Shown here in pieces: positions 1-11,640 of a DNA stretch of 64,000 bases. Under the pieces are notes generated by a model. That model saw nothing but the letters and a program-made list of their open reading frames with translations, had not been told where the DNA came from and ran no database searches. Source of the DNA: Phlegmacium glaucopus (Eukaryota > Basidiomycota > Agaricomycetes > Agaricales > Cortinariaceae). Made by a program: the position numbers and the translations under genes. The first letter of the stretch is position 1; each line of letters starts with the position of its first letter. The DNA is taken from assembly GCA_015039465.1 (NCBI GenBank), contig MU130372.1, forward strand, positions 164,322 through 228,321, given 5' to 3'.

Positions 1-355
1 AGAAGAAAAGAATAACTCTTTTTACGTTTTATGTAAAAATTTGTACCGTAATTTACCCTAAACCGGATACCCTTTTTAAAGGGTTTCTCCTTTATAACTT
101 ATCTTACTATCTCCTAGAAGAATCCTGGGATTTAGATAAATTTTAGATAATTATCGAAGAAAGGAATAACTCTTTCCCGATATAATTTGTTTGAATTCAG
201 GTTTAAACTCAACATAGTAAATCTCTGAATCTCAACGGAAAGAACCTACTATCGATTTATATTTATGACACACGGACGGTTCTGAAATAAAAATATAAAC
301 AAACGTAAACTCCGGTATACAACTTTACCACCACCTCAGACGGTCTCAGGTGGTC

Positions 356-957
356 ACAATGTAAGGTAGTGTGCAATGAGACCAGGTTGAGGCAACCTCA
401 GCAAAGGCCATCAGGTATGAGGTAAGGTCATGAAAGGGAACAGAGGTTGAGATGAGGAGGATGTAGGTTGAGGTTCTGAAGAGGCATAGTAAGGCTGAGA
501 AGGCTGCTATGGGGTTTGGGTAATGGTGTGGAAGCAGTATTGTTGATAAGGAAACAGTAGTGAAAGGGTGATAGTCAGTCGTGTGGTCGGTACCTAATAA
601 GTGGATTCTTACGTCCTGGAAAAGGCCCTCGTCTTGCGTCGTGAATATAAATATAAGATATAAAGCCAACGTTAAGGAAAATATAAATTTCATGAGCTTT
701 GAACATACAAAAGGGAGTCAAGCTTATAGTTGGATCAAAGGAGGAGAACCAGTAGGAGATTCAAGTGACGTTGAAGGCCAAGGTGAGGTGAGGCAAGAAT
801 GAGGCTTTAATCCTGTGTTTCCAAATCCCATCGTGTCGTGTGTGCGACTCCGATATCAGGAAAGGGCAAGGTACCAAGACAAGGCTAGTCTGTGGCAGGC
901 TAGGTCAAAATGAGGTTGTAAAATGAGGCTACAAAGAGGAAACAAGATTTGAATTGT
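356..957. mobile_element. Solo LTR (family S) inside the mirror-written block
   Basis: Read backwards, this is a complete solo LTR running TGTTAAG ... GAATGTAACA, the minus-strand form of the family at 5601-6187, 29956-31988, 33073-33645 and 34341-34898. It is flanked by the 5-bp repeat at 351-355 and 958-962 (tggtc as printed, ctggt read backwards). The exact target duplication shows that a whole, once-normal locus has been written in the wrong polarity, rather than a chance mirror similarity. Confidence 0.88.
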
Positions 958-1774
958 TGGTCTGTTCAGACCGCCTTATACAGGCCATTCTGAGGTGGTC
1001 TTAGGTACCTGAGGTGACCTGAAGTCACCTGACCTGAGTGTTTAAACCGGGTACAGTGTGACTCTTTAGGACCTGACCTCAGGTCACTTCAGGTGACCTA
1101 AGGTCGCCTCATACACCCCCTCACATGTCAGGAGCCGGCCACACCACTACAGAGTCAACCCACAGGTAGAGGACCGGGTATATAGAAAAGTCTGTAACTC
1201 CTGCTAGTACTCTAAGGTCTCAACCTGTACCTGACAAAGGGATGCGTAAAGTGTAACAGAGGAGAGGTGGTGGTGATACCACTAGGTGGCGTCAATTTAG
1301 GTTTCGGTCACCTGTGGGGATGTGGTGACTGGCTTGGACATCCCAGTAGGACCGACAGAGGAGGGAGTTTTCCAAAATAGGGACGGGGGGGGTTATCATT
1401 GTAAGCGGGTTACCCCGGGCCTAACGCACTGTACGGCCTCGTTTATAATAGTAGGAAACAGCTAACACCACGACGTCGGTATCGGGATGGGTAGCGACGC
1501 TGGACCGTACTGTTAGACCTGTCAGTCACTAGGGAGGAATATCAATTGTCGTCCTAAAAGAGTTACTACGTGTCTAAGGTGTTCTAGTAGTCTATAACTC
1601 CTGAGACTGATACGATCGAGACCGACGAGACAACAACCACCTAGACGACGACGGCGTCGGCGTCGGGATATAAGACTGTACAGTCTGAGGAGACTGCACT
1701 CACCATCGATGGTGATATTAGTGTTATCTTACCGTTAACGGTAACTCGACAACACATTACACGGTAACGGTACA

Positions 1775-2157
1775 TGAAAGTTAGGAAAGAAAGTTAGAGA
1801 AAGTTAGGAAAGTTATGGAAAGTTATGGAAAGTTAGGACAGTTATAGAAAGTTAGGAAAGTTATTTATTAGTCAATAAAAGATACATGGGGACTTGGAAT
1901 TGTCTTGGAATTGATTTGGGATTGATTTGGAATTGACTTGGGATTGACTTGGGATTGACTTTGTATGGTTTTCTCCGGTATTTTACTGGAGTCGTTGTTC
2001 TATGTTACGTTTTATTCGGTATTATAAGGTACTCTATCTAATGTATTAGATGGTATAAGTTAAATGTTAGTATAACTTTCCTAACTTTCCTAACTTTCCT
2101 AACTTTCCCTAACTTTTCTTAACTTTCCTAACTTTCCCTAACTTTCCCTAACTTTCC
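1775..2157. repeat. Inverted minisatellite arms around a short tandem repeat
   Basis: The left arm (1775-1870) is a tandem of a gaaagttagg-like unit. The right arm (about 2070-2157) is the same unit in reverse complement, about 15 degenerate copies. Between them, 1893-1975 carries a 12-13 bp tandem that, read backwards, resembles the GTTTGGTTAAGG tandem at 25621-25690. The layout suggests a foldback or terminal-inverted-repeat element. Its real polarity is uncertain because the block is mirror-written up to roughly this point. Confidence 0.5.
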
Positions 2158-2209
2158 CTATATTAATAGAATTTCAACAGATTCAGGGTCCTAAAAGGAT
2201 GATCTATCA

Positions 2210-2280
2210 TTGAGTCTGGTGGAGTCTAGTGGAGTCTGGTGGAGTCTGGTGGAGTCCACCAGATTCCGGTGGAGTATGTG
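2210..2280. repeat. Short tandem repeat (GGAGTCTGGT unit)
   Basis: About five to six copies of a 10-bp ggagtctggt-like unit, ending in a short inverted copy (ccaccag). A related tract, in wrong polarity, is at about 960-1135, including the same gtggagtatgtgggggac-like continuation. Confidence 0.7.
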
Positions 2281-2299
2281 GGGGACTGTAAAGTACAGT

Positions 2300-3108
2300 C
2301 ATCAAGTCATGGACATGAGCATGAAGCTTCTTGGTGCAGAACATCCACCCTCAGAAGCATGGAAAACTTAGCAGCCACATATCATGATCAGGAAAAATAG
2401 AATGAGGCAGAGCAGCTTAAGGTTCAAGTTATGGATGTGAGAAAGAAGTCTCCTACTGCAGACCAGATGGCTGGAATGATCATTGTGCTTTTCCCTTATT
2501 TTCCCCTTTACCCTTACCTTTCCCCTTTTCCCTTACACTGTACTATAGTTAGTTTCCCCTTTGCCCATCCTGACTCCTATACTTTCCTCTTTACTCATTG
2601 TGGCTCATTGTTACAACTTTGAATAGTTCAGAAGACTCTGACTCTAGACATTCATATAAAGATTCATTTGTTTTAATAATCTGAGCTCTAAAGAGTATAA
2701 GACAATACCAAAGTGAGTCTTTGGCAGAGTTTGAGGTCATTCAAGTATAGAAGCAGATAGATTCTCAAGAACTAGTTAAAGAATTGTACAGAAAGTAATA
2801 CTGTATTTATAGTGAAAGGCATGAGTCATATTGCATGTAAAAGGTGAGTCATAAGTGAAATATAGGATGACTCATGCAATGAGTCATATGCATGTATATG
2901 AAATGATGAAGTGTAAATGGAAATTAAAGGAGTGTGGGGAGTGTGTATTGGTGGAGGTAGGAAATGAAAATGTTCATAACATCTCATTCCCAGACCCTCA
3001 CCTATTTCTGACCTGTGACTCATAGCTATTGTGACTTGCCTCAGTAGTATATAAAGAACCATACCCCTAGTAGTAGTTTCCTTAGTTTGGACCTTCTGTA
3101 CATCTATG
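2300..3108 (+). pseudogene. Relic of the 3' end of an NLR TPR gene and its downstream flank
   Basis: 2305-2450 matches slightly more than one 126-bp TPR unit of the receptor genes at 18905-24571 and 39440-43719: 'gtcatggacatgag', then 'cttggtgcagaacatcc', 'atgaggcagagcag' and 'ggttcaagt' in the right order. It has small deletions and an in-frame TAG at the 'aaaaatagaatgag' position. The following pyrimidine-rich stretch (2485-2560) and the segment ending at 3108 (tatataaagaaccatacccctag) match the downstream flank of receptor A (about 24716-24955). It is therefore the truncated end of a third receptor copy, and the Gypsy element inserted in its 3' flank. It has no coding potential. Confidence 0.8.
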
Positions 3109-3521
3109 TGTTAGGGGACACCCAACTTTAACCCAAACCTCAACTTTAGAAACATACACCCCACCTTTCCGACAACCTCTGACCTTCCGTCCAACTCCGC
3201 TTCCGTCACCGGTTGACTCCAGAACCCCATAGTTCCGCTCCGACTCCAATCCTCCAATTCACTCCATCTTTTATTTCTATTTTTCATATCACACCACTTC
3301 TTATTTAATTAATTAATTATTATTGTATCATTCCTTTATTTATTTTATATCTCCGTTATGTCCATATTAGTACTTAAACACCCCCAGCCTAGCAGGGATC
3401 CCCATCCTTTCCTCTTTGGATCCCCTGCTAGGTAAGTCACTTGTAGATATCTTTTCTGAAATATTATTAACTTTGGATCCCCTGCTAGCTTGACTAAGTC
3501 AGCGTCGCAGTTGCCCTAACA
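3109..3521 (+). repeat. 5' LTR of the Gypsy element
   Basis: 413 bp with perfect 9-bp terminal inverted repeat TGTTAGGGG / CCCTAACA (last base counted from the shared end). It contains an AT-rich TATA-like stretch (about 3339-3352) and the internal direct repeat 'ggatcccctgctag' (3418-3431 and 3475-3488). The likely transcript start is near 3404 if the self-primer model is right. Confidence 0.95.
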
Positions 3522-3523
3522 TT

Positions 3524-3533
3524 AGGAAAGGAT
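3524..3533 (+). other. Putative self-primer type primer-binding site
   Basis: Two bases after the LTR, AGGAAAGGAT is exactly complementary to ATCCTTTCCT inside the LTR (3404-3413). No tRNA-type TGG start is present. In Tf1/sushi elements the 5' end of the transcript folds back onto the binding site to prime minus-strand synthesis. The 10-bp match and the TATA-like region about 55 bp upstream of 3404 fit that mechanism. Confidence 0.55.
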
Positions 3534-5600
3534 CATCCTTTAACGGACCAAGTCCGGTCTGCACAGTGGAACGATAGTCTGATTTACAGCCCACGATTTG
3601 GGCCAATCCAACTCCATACACTCCCAGACCATGGCTCCCTCCTTGTCTTCACAGCATGCATCTCCGAGCAGCTCCTTCTTATCAGCCATGGACAATGAAC
3701 ACACCACCCAGCTGGAAAGAGAAATTGTCCTATTGTGAGCTCAGGACATTGAATACCAAAATAGATTTGACCAAATCATGGAGACAATCCATCAACTTGT
3801 TCCAAATGTACAATCACCTGTACCACAACAAGAGGTTCCCCCTCAAACCAAAAACATACCCCGGACACGCTCAGCAAGGCCGGCATTCCCAACGGAGTTT
3901 GATGGAGAACGATCCAAAGGAACAGCATTCCTTCACTCCTGCCAAACGTACATCCGGCTCTGTTCCGACAAATTCTCAGACGAGCAAACAAAAATTATCT
4001 GGGCCATGTCCTACATGAAATCCAGAAGAGCATCAAAGTGGGCAGCCAGGGTTTTCTGATGGGAAATGGACAACCCTGAGTCAACCCGGTTCCTGGATTG
4101 GTCCAATTTCCGAGACGACTTCAAAAAAGAGTTCTGTCCCACAAATGCGGACTCGGTTGCCATCAACCAACTAGAGTCAACTGGATATTTCCAGAAAACC
4201 CGGTCTTTGGAAGAATATGTGGACAAATTCCAAGACCTAATCATGGATTCTGGATACACTGATCCGAAAACTATTGTAGTAAAATTCTGAAGAGGCCTGA
4301 ATGCCCAGATTCAGAACTCCATTGCTACAATGGCTTCTGGAAGACCGTCCGATACAGATACAACAGGATGGTACAGAATGGCATGGACAATAGACAAAAA
4401 CCGAGCTACTAACAAGGCCTTCCAGTCAGCTTATAAAAGTCCGGCAGCAACCACTTCTCAACCAACCGGTACCACCACACTCCGATTCAATCTGTCAATT
4501 CCGCCACAGAGGAACACACACCTTGTGCCAACTCCGGGAAACCCTGTACCTATGGACATTGATGCGGCCCGAAAAGCAGGTTCTGTACCGCTGTCATGCT
4601 TCCGATGCGGAGGTGTCAGACACATTGGGAGACATTGCGAAAAATGTTTCAACGTCTGAACAATGTCCATAGACAAACTCCATACCCTCTTGGAGTTCTG
4701 GCTAGCCGAATACAACAAGGTACCCGATCTGGAACCAACAGAACCTCCGGAGAACACTGAACACAAAAGTCAGACTGAAGATTTAAAGGATTTTTTGCCA
4801 AAACAGCGAGTGAACTGCACGCCCTCGCTGTCAACAACCAACCAGTTCTCTGTTTTACATGTAGATAGCATTGATGAAATAGACGAGACAGTTGAAAACA
4901 TTCAAGTCGTACAAACATCAGAAATTCCAAAAAAAATCCAAGCGTTCCAACCCCGATGGGAAAGAACCCTCCCAAAAAAGTTCACTATTGGCTCCCTCAA
5001 TGCTGACTCTAAATCACTGGAACTCAAAGTCAGCATTGAAATGACCGACACCGGAGAAGTAAACTCCTTTCTGTCCTTAATAGACTCCAGAGCCGACAGA
5101 AGGTTTATTGACAGAGACTATGTCAAAATTAACAGGCTCACAACAAAATCCCTGTCAAATCCAATTCCGGTATCTAACATTGACGGTACCCCAAATGAAG
5201 CTGGATCGATCACAGAAGTGGTTGATCTGATACTCAGGTATAAAGGACATTCCGAGAGATCCTTGTGCGTGGTCACTGGACTGGGAAAACAAACCTTGAT
5301 TCTCGGACACTCCTGGCTTAAGATGCACAACCCAGAGATTGACTGGGCAACCGGAGAAGTAAAAATGTCCCGCTGTCCACCCCGTTGTTGTTCAGAGTGC
5401 AGGAATGAAATCCGAAAAGAACGAAAATTTCAAAAGGTGGAAATACGCTGAATTGAAAAATGTTCAACCGGCCCACTTCCGGCTCATGTAGAAGATTGTG
5501 ATGAGGAGGATGAGGAGGAAAGTAGCCCAAACCCTGAATTTGAGGATGGCGACAGAATATTCGCCACCGGCCTACTACCACCATAGGCAGATATCCAAGC

Positions 5601-6187
5601 TGTTAAGTTTGGAACAAAGGGAAAACATCGGAGTAAAACCAGATCGGACGGAGTCTGATCAGAATGGAACCACGGAATGGGAAAGGACTATAGCCTCAGT
5701 GTATGTGTTGTGCTACCCTAAACCTTCGTGTCCTAATTTCGGAGTAAGAACGGAACGGAGTGGAACTGGAAGTTGCGGGAACTTAGAGGATGACTAGGAG
5801 GAGGAAACTAGGTTGATATTCAAACTAAGGAAAAACATACAAGTTCAAGTACTTTAAATATAAAAGGAATTGCAACCGAAATATAGAATATCAATATAAG
5901 TGCTGCGTTCTGCTCCCGGAAAAGGTTGTGCATTCTTGGGTGAATAATCTGTGGCTGGTGTGCTGACTGATAGTGGGAAATTGATGACAAAGAAATAGTT
6001 GTTATGGCAAAGGTGTGGTAATGGGTTTGGAGTATCATCGGAAGAATCAGAACAATACAGAGAAGTCTTGGAGTCGGACGTAGGAGGAGTAGAACCGGAA
6101 ACAAGGGAAAATACTGGAATGGAGTACGGACTACCGGAAACAACTCCAACAGAGTCGGACCGGAGTAATGTATGACGGAATGTAACA
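5601..6187 (-). mobile_element. Solo LTR (family S) nested in Gypsy pol
   Basis: 587 bp running TGTTAAG...TGTAACA, with the target duplication caagc at 5596-5600 and 6188-6192. Removing 592 bp restores the reading frame between protease and reverse transcriptase. Strand is given so that TGTTACATTC is the 5' end, an arbitrary choice. There is no internal region, so the parent element was lost by LTR-LTR recombination. Confidence 0.93.
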
Positions 6188-9090
6188 CAAGCCACCTCCA
6201 CCATCTCCCAACATCTTGCAGAAGCTTTCCAGCACAATACACAATCAGAAACAAAAGAAGGAGTTCCGGATTATCTCCAAGAGTTTGATAGCGTTTTTGC
6301 CAAAGAATCTTTTGATATCCTATCTGATCTAAAACCTTGGGACCATGCAGTAGAACTTATTCTGGGAGAAAAACCATCAGGTTGCAAGGTCTATCCTCTA
6401 GCTCCAATGGAACAAAAGGAACTTGACGTGTTCCTCCAGGAGAATTTAAACTCTGGACGCATCCAACCTTCCAAATCTCCAATGGCATCTCCGGTTTTCT
6501 TTATCAAAAAGAAAGATGGAAGTCTTCAGCTTGTTCAGGACTATTGAGCTCTCAACACAATCACCATCAAAAACAAGTACCCACTTCCCCTCATTTTGGA
6601 ACTGATTACCCAACTCTGGGGCGCTAAATACTTCACTAAGTTGAACGTCTGATGGGGTTTTAACAATGTCCAAATGAAGGAAGGGGATGAATGGAAAGTG
6701 GCTTTCCAAACCAACCGGGGATTATTCAAACCCTTGGTTATGTTTTTTGGCCTCACCAACAGTCCAGCTACTTTCCAAACAATGATGAACGACATCTTCC
6801 ACAAACTTATAATGGAAGGGGTTGTAGTGGTCTACCTTGATGATATCCTGATATTCACAGAGATGCTAGAGGAACACCGGTCCATAACTCGCAGAGTACT
6901 GGAACTTTTACAGCAGCATAAACTCTTCCTAAAACTGGACAAGTGCAAATTCAAACAAACCAAGGTGGAATACCTCGGAGTCATAATATCCCATAACTCC
7001 GTCGAGATGGACCCCATAAAAGTTGCTGGAGTAGCGGAATGGCCAATTCCGACAAACAAAAAGGAAGTTCAGTCATTTCTAGGCTTTACCAACTTTTACT
7101 GAAGGTTCATCCAAGACTTTTCTCATCACGCCCGTCCCTTGTTTGATCTCACTAAAAGTGATGTTAAATGGAGATGGAATATGGAAGAGCAGTTGGCGTT
7201 CAATTCTCTCAAGAACCTGATCACTTCAACCCCAATTCTAGCCTCTCCGGACAACTCTAGGCCATTCTGCATTGAAGCAGACAGTTCCGACTTTGCAACC
7301 GGAGCCATACTCTCCCAACAATCCCTTGATGATGAGAAATGGCACCCAGTTGCGTTCCTGTCTAAATCCTTGTCTCCGGTCGAGCAGAACTATGAGATCC
7401 ACGACAAAGAGATGCTAGTGATCATCCAAGCCCTAGAAGAGTGGAGACACTTTTTTGAAGGAGCGGAACACAAGTGCAAGATCTGGACTGATCACAAGAA
7501 CTTGGAATACTTCATGACAGCCAAAAAGCTCAATCAGAGACAAGCCTGTTGGTCATTGTTCCTAGCCTGGTTTGATTTCCTCATGCACCACAGACCAGGC
7601 AAAAGCATGGGAAAACTGGATGCCTTGTCCAGACGAGCAGATCACAGAACCGGAACCAGTGACAATGACAACATCACACTCCTAACTCCAGGCTTTTTCA
7701 CAATTCGGGCCTTAGAAGGACTGGAAGTCATAGGAGAAGAACGAGACATCTTGAAAGACATCCGGAAGGGCACCCGGGAAGGTGTAAAAGAAGGGGCCAT
7801 AGCTAAAGTGGTAAAGGAGTTGAAAACCACTCATACACGATCTGTCCAATCGGCGGAATGGTCTCATGACAACAACATCCTCTCCTTCCGAGGAAAAATC
7901 TACGTTCCGGACATGTTTGACTTGCGAAGACGGATTGTATCCCTCTGCCATGACACCCTAATTGCTGGGCATCCCGGAAGATGGAAGACCCTCAAACTCA
8001 TATCCTGAAACTATTGGTGGCCACAGATGTCCCGATATATTGGAAAATATGCCTCAACCTGTGACCTGTGTCTTCAGACTAAGGCTCAAAGATGCCACCC
8101 AGTCGGTGAACTCAATCCCCTCCCAATTCCGAATGCTCCATGGGACACAATCAGTGTGGACTTCCTAGTGGAACTTCTGGAGTCCCCAGGATATGACTCG
8201 GTAATGGTAGTAGTTGATTCAGTCACCAAACGAGCTCATTTTGCACCAACCCTTACTACCACCTCCACGTCCGGAACCACCCACCTTTATATCCAACATG
8301 TCTGGAAACATCATGGACTACCCTGGAGAGTGGTATCAGACAGAGGACCACAGTTTGTAGTGGAATTTACACGCAAGCTCTACCAGATCCTCGGAATTAA
8401 ATTAGCAGCCACTACCACCTATCATCTGCAAGGAGACGGCCAGACGGAATGAGTAAATCAGGAACTGGAACAGTATCTCTGACTCTTTACAAACCAGCGA
8501 CAAACCAATTGGGCCGAACTCCTTCCCCTTGTGGAATTCCAGTACAATAATCATGTCCACTCCGCCACACAGCACCCACCTTTCCTCCTAGGCTCTGGAC
8601 AAATCCCCTGAATGAGTTTTGAACCAAGCCAACTGGAATCCCAAATGGAGTCTGTTAATGAGTTCACAGAATGAATGTGGAACACCCTAGATGAAGCGAA
8701 AGCAGCACTGGTCAAGTCTAAAGATGACATGGCAAGATATTATAATCAGAAAAGGACTTCGGCACCAGAATACAAACCAGGAGACAAAGTATACCTGGAT
8801 GCCAGCGACATACAAACAACGAGACCATCCAGAAAATTGTCCCCTCAGCACCTGGGCCCCTTTCCAATCAAAGAATGAGGTCGGCAACAATGCTTACCGA
8901 CTCCAACTTCCCTTGTCCATGAAACAACTCCATCCAGTCTTCAATGTGGTCAAACTGACTCCAGCCCCAATTGACCCAATCCCTGGAAGACACATTCCGA
9001 CTCCTCCACTTCTGGAAATCATTGATGGAGAAGAGGGAATGGGTCGTCAAGGAAATCCTCGACAGCAGAGTTATAAACAGGAGGTTCTGA

Positions 9091-9689
<599 letters not shown>

Positions 9690-10759
9690 GCCTCAACAAC
9701 ACTATTTGAGGCTGAAGCTGCAGGATTGTTTACAGGATTAGCATCTCTTGCCTTCTGGAGATTTCCAATTAGCTGTTTGAGCTTGAGCTCCTTTTTGGGG
9801 CATGACTGGTAAAAAGGGAAAAAAAAATATGAGAAAATTTGGTGAGTTGTAACTGTAGATTGAAGTTTTGAACAGGTATAGAGCTCTAAGATACTTGAGA
9901 AACATAATAAAAATAAAACTTACATGTTTTTAGATATCAAGAACTGCAATACCAAGATATCAGTCTCATCAGATCAAGATCAGAGCTAAATATTGAAGGT
10001 TAAGTATAATTTAGAGGTAGAATAGACTTTCCAACCAACACTATATGACTATATGAGCAATATTTGATAGCTAGGACAGATGAGAGAGCAATATAGTGGA
10101 GGTAGAAATGAAAGGAAGTCAGATTGGGGATACCAAGCAGGAATTTGGCAGCAAAACAGAAATTATCTATAAACACTATCAGGAACTCAATATAGTGCTT
10201 CAGTCCAATAACAAAGTATCATTTTTTTCATTAATTTGGACAATATCTCTTGAGCAAAATATTTTTCCTGATTTTTGGTCCTTCCTTTTATGGAAATTAC
10301 ACATTTATCTTGGATGAAATTTACCACATAAAGAAAGTAAGCAACAGAAATTAAAGTTCCATCCATAAGAAACATTTTATCTCACCAGAACATTTTGTGT
10401 AAATGGCTTCCTGCAGAGTCTATAAAGCTTCAAATTTAGCTCTTTTACCTTTGGCACTTTTGGCAGGGATTACTGTCACTGAGCAACATCTATACCTCTT
10501 ACAAACATTTAAAACCTTGGATTGAGTTGTTTTGATACTTATGATGTGTAAAACCACCTGGGCTGGCCATTGTTGAAAGCACGATTTCCGTGGGTCACTT
10601 ATTTGAGGGTGACTGTGCCACCACCACACTGCCTGAGATTGCCAACCCCCATTTAATTTAAATTTTGTATTATTTCCGAGGTCCGTCTGATGTCGAACTC
10701 ATCCACACATTCATCAACTTCATTTGGCAGGAGCACGTCGATCCGAGGAGAATCGCGTC
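9690..10759. other. Intergenic, no supported gene
   Basis: AT-rich sequence with no conserved motif that I can identify. A minus-strand 69-codon open stretch (10420-10629) is not recognisable and may be chance. This is the right flank of the Gypsy element and it does not resemble the left flank. Confidence 0.5.
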
Positions 10760-10973
10760 TTAAGTGGCCTCTAGGGCACCGGTCCCAGTAGGATTGATCA
10801 GCTCGGATAGAAGAGCAAGCTTATCAATATCAATTTTGGCCAAAGACCTTCCCTGGACATCTTCGACAGTGTCTAAACTTTTCTTCAATGCTGTACGCAA
10901 GCTATTTATCCACTCCAGGATAAGTACGGTTTTGAATCTGGATATAGACAGGACTAAGTATCGATGAAAACGG
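10760..10973 (-). CDS. Terminal exon of an unrecognised gene (partial)
   Basis: On the minus strand a 3' splice site (ttacag, just above 10973) is followed by an open stretch of about 70 codons ending in TAA at 10762-10760. The product includes ILEWINSLRTALKKS and LAKIDIDKLALLSELI, an amphipathic, well-composed sequence. It looks like a real C-terminal exon, and the higher CpG content suggests gene DNA rather than transposon. I do not recognise the family and could not trace exons further upstream (above 10974). It may be a truncated leftover. Confidence 0.35.
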
Positions 10974-11640
10974 CTGTAATGTCATTGAAAATTTCACGTG
11001 TCTTCGTGGGCCGGCAATTAATTAATTAAGGGAAACTATTACGTGTCTTGCAATAACTTGAATAAGCTCTGTAGCGAAATAACTCCTGGTCAGGAGCCAA
11101 AAAGTAAGAACCAATTTTTGACTCGGAGGGTTTGATATATAGTCGACTCTCTCGTAACCAAGATGGACGCTCCAGGCTGTGGATTGTGAGGAAATATGAG
11201 GTTCGAGGAATATGGACTTTGACAAATACTATTACCAATATTTAACCTGTGCCGATGTATATGCCGAAGACATTGCTCACACGTTACGTTATGGCATGAC
11301 TTTCACTCTGAATCGATGCCTCCGAAGCTTGATTCAAATGCCAACCCAGAACTTGGCCAGAACAGTTCCCGACAGCACAGTAAGTATATCAGAACCTCCT
11401 GACTGGTTCTGAATGCGAGAAAAGGTTGTAGGCAAACCTTGCGCTAAAATTATGTAAAGTGGCGCCCGTGTGAGAGAGTGCGTTCAGCAAGCTACTTGCT
11501 ATTTACAGCCACGTTATAGAAAACTTTCAGGGATGTTCGGTAACCCTGGTCTGCTTCGTTTCAGACTTACCAGTGTCACGTCCATGTGCGCCAAAAACTT
11601 GTCGTCCTAACCTGTTGACGCGGTACATAGCACTGGCAAT
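10974..11640. other. Intergenic / possible promoter region of the membrane-protein gene
   Basis: Contains an open stretch of about 66 codons on the plus strand (11212-11412) without recognisable features. The segment before 11641 should hold the promoter of the downstream gene. I see no clear TATA box. Confidence 0.35.

Larger units (their letters stand above)
1..2157. other. Block of reversed polarity (written backwards, not reverse-complemented)
   Basis: Reading this block base by base from right to left, without complementing, gives sequence closely matching repeats elsewhere in the window. 600 down to 541 reads as the solo-LTR sequence at about 33400-33460, with only a few differences. 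The match continues from 957 down to 356. Positions 110-160, complemented but not reversed, match the reverse complement of the repeat at 25866-25905. 1893-1970 read backwards resembles the GTTTGGTTAAGG tandem at 25621-25690. CpG greatly outnumbers GpC at about 1441-1760, the opposite of the surrounding transposon DNA. Polarity is normal from about 2158, where the sequence directly matches 25868-25905. The boundary lies between about 2000 and 2160; the two minisatellite arms (1775-1870 and 2070-2157) share one polarity, which favours about 2157. No inversion produces this, so an assembly or file-handling error is the simplest cause. Confidence 0.9.

Noticed and set aside
346..802. Open reading frames on both strands in 346-802
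   Set aside because: They lie in the mirror-written block and in a solo LTR; read in true polarity they do not exist.
1893..1975. Telomere-like (CCCTAA-rich) repeat when complemented
   Set aside because: Unit is 12-13 bp and irregular, internal to a transposon region and related to GTTTGGTTAAGG at 25621; not a telomere.
1..2157. Ordinary inversion relative to the other repeat copies
   Set aside because: Reverse complement of the block does not match; only the plain reverse (or plain complement) does.
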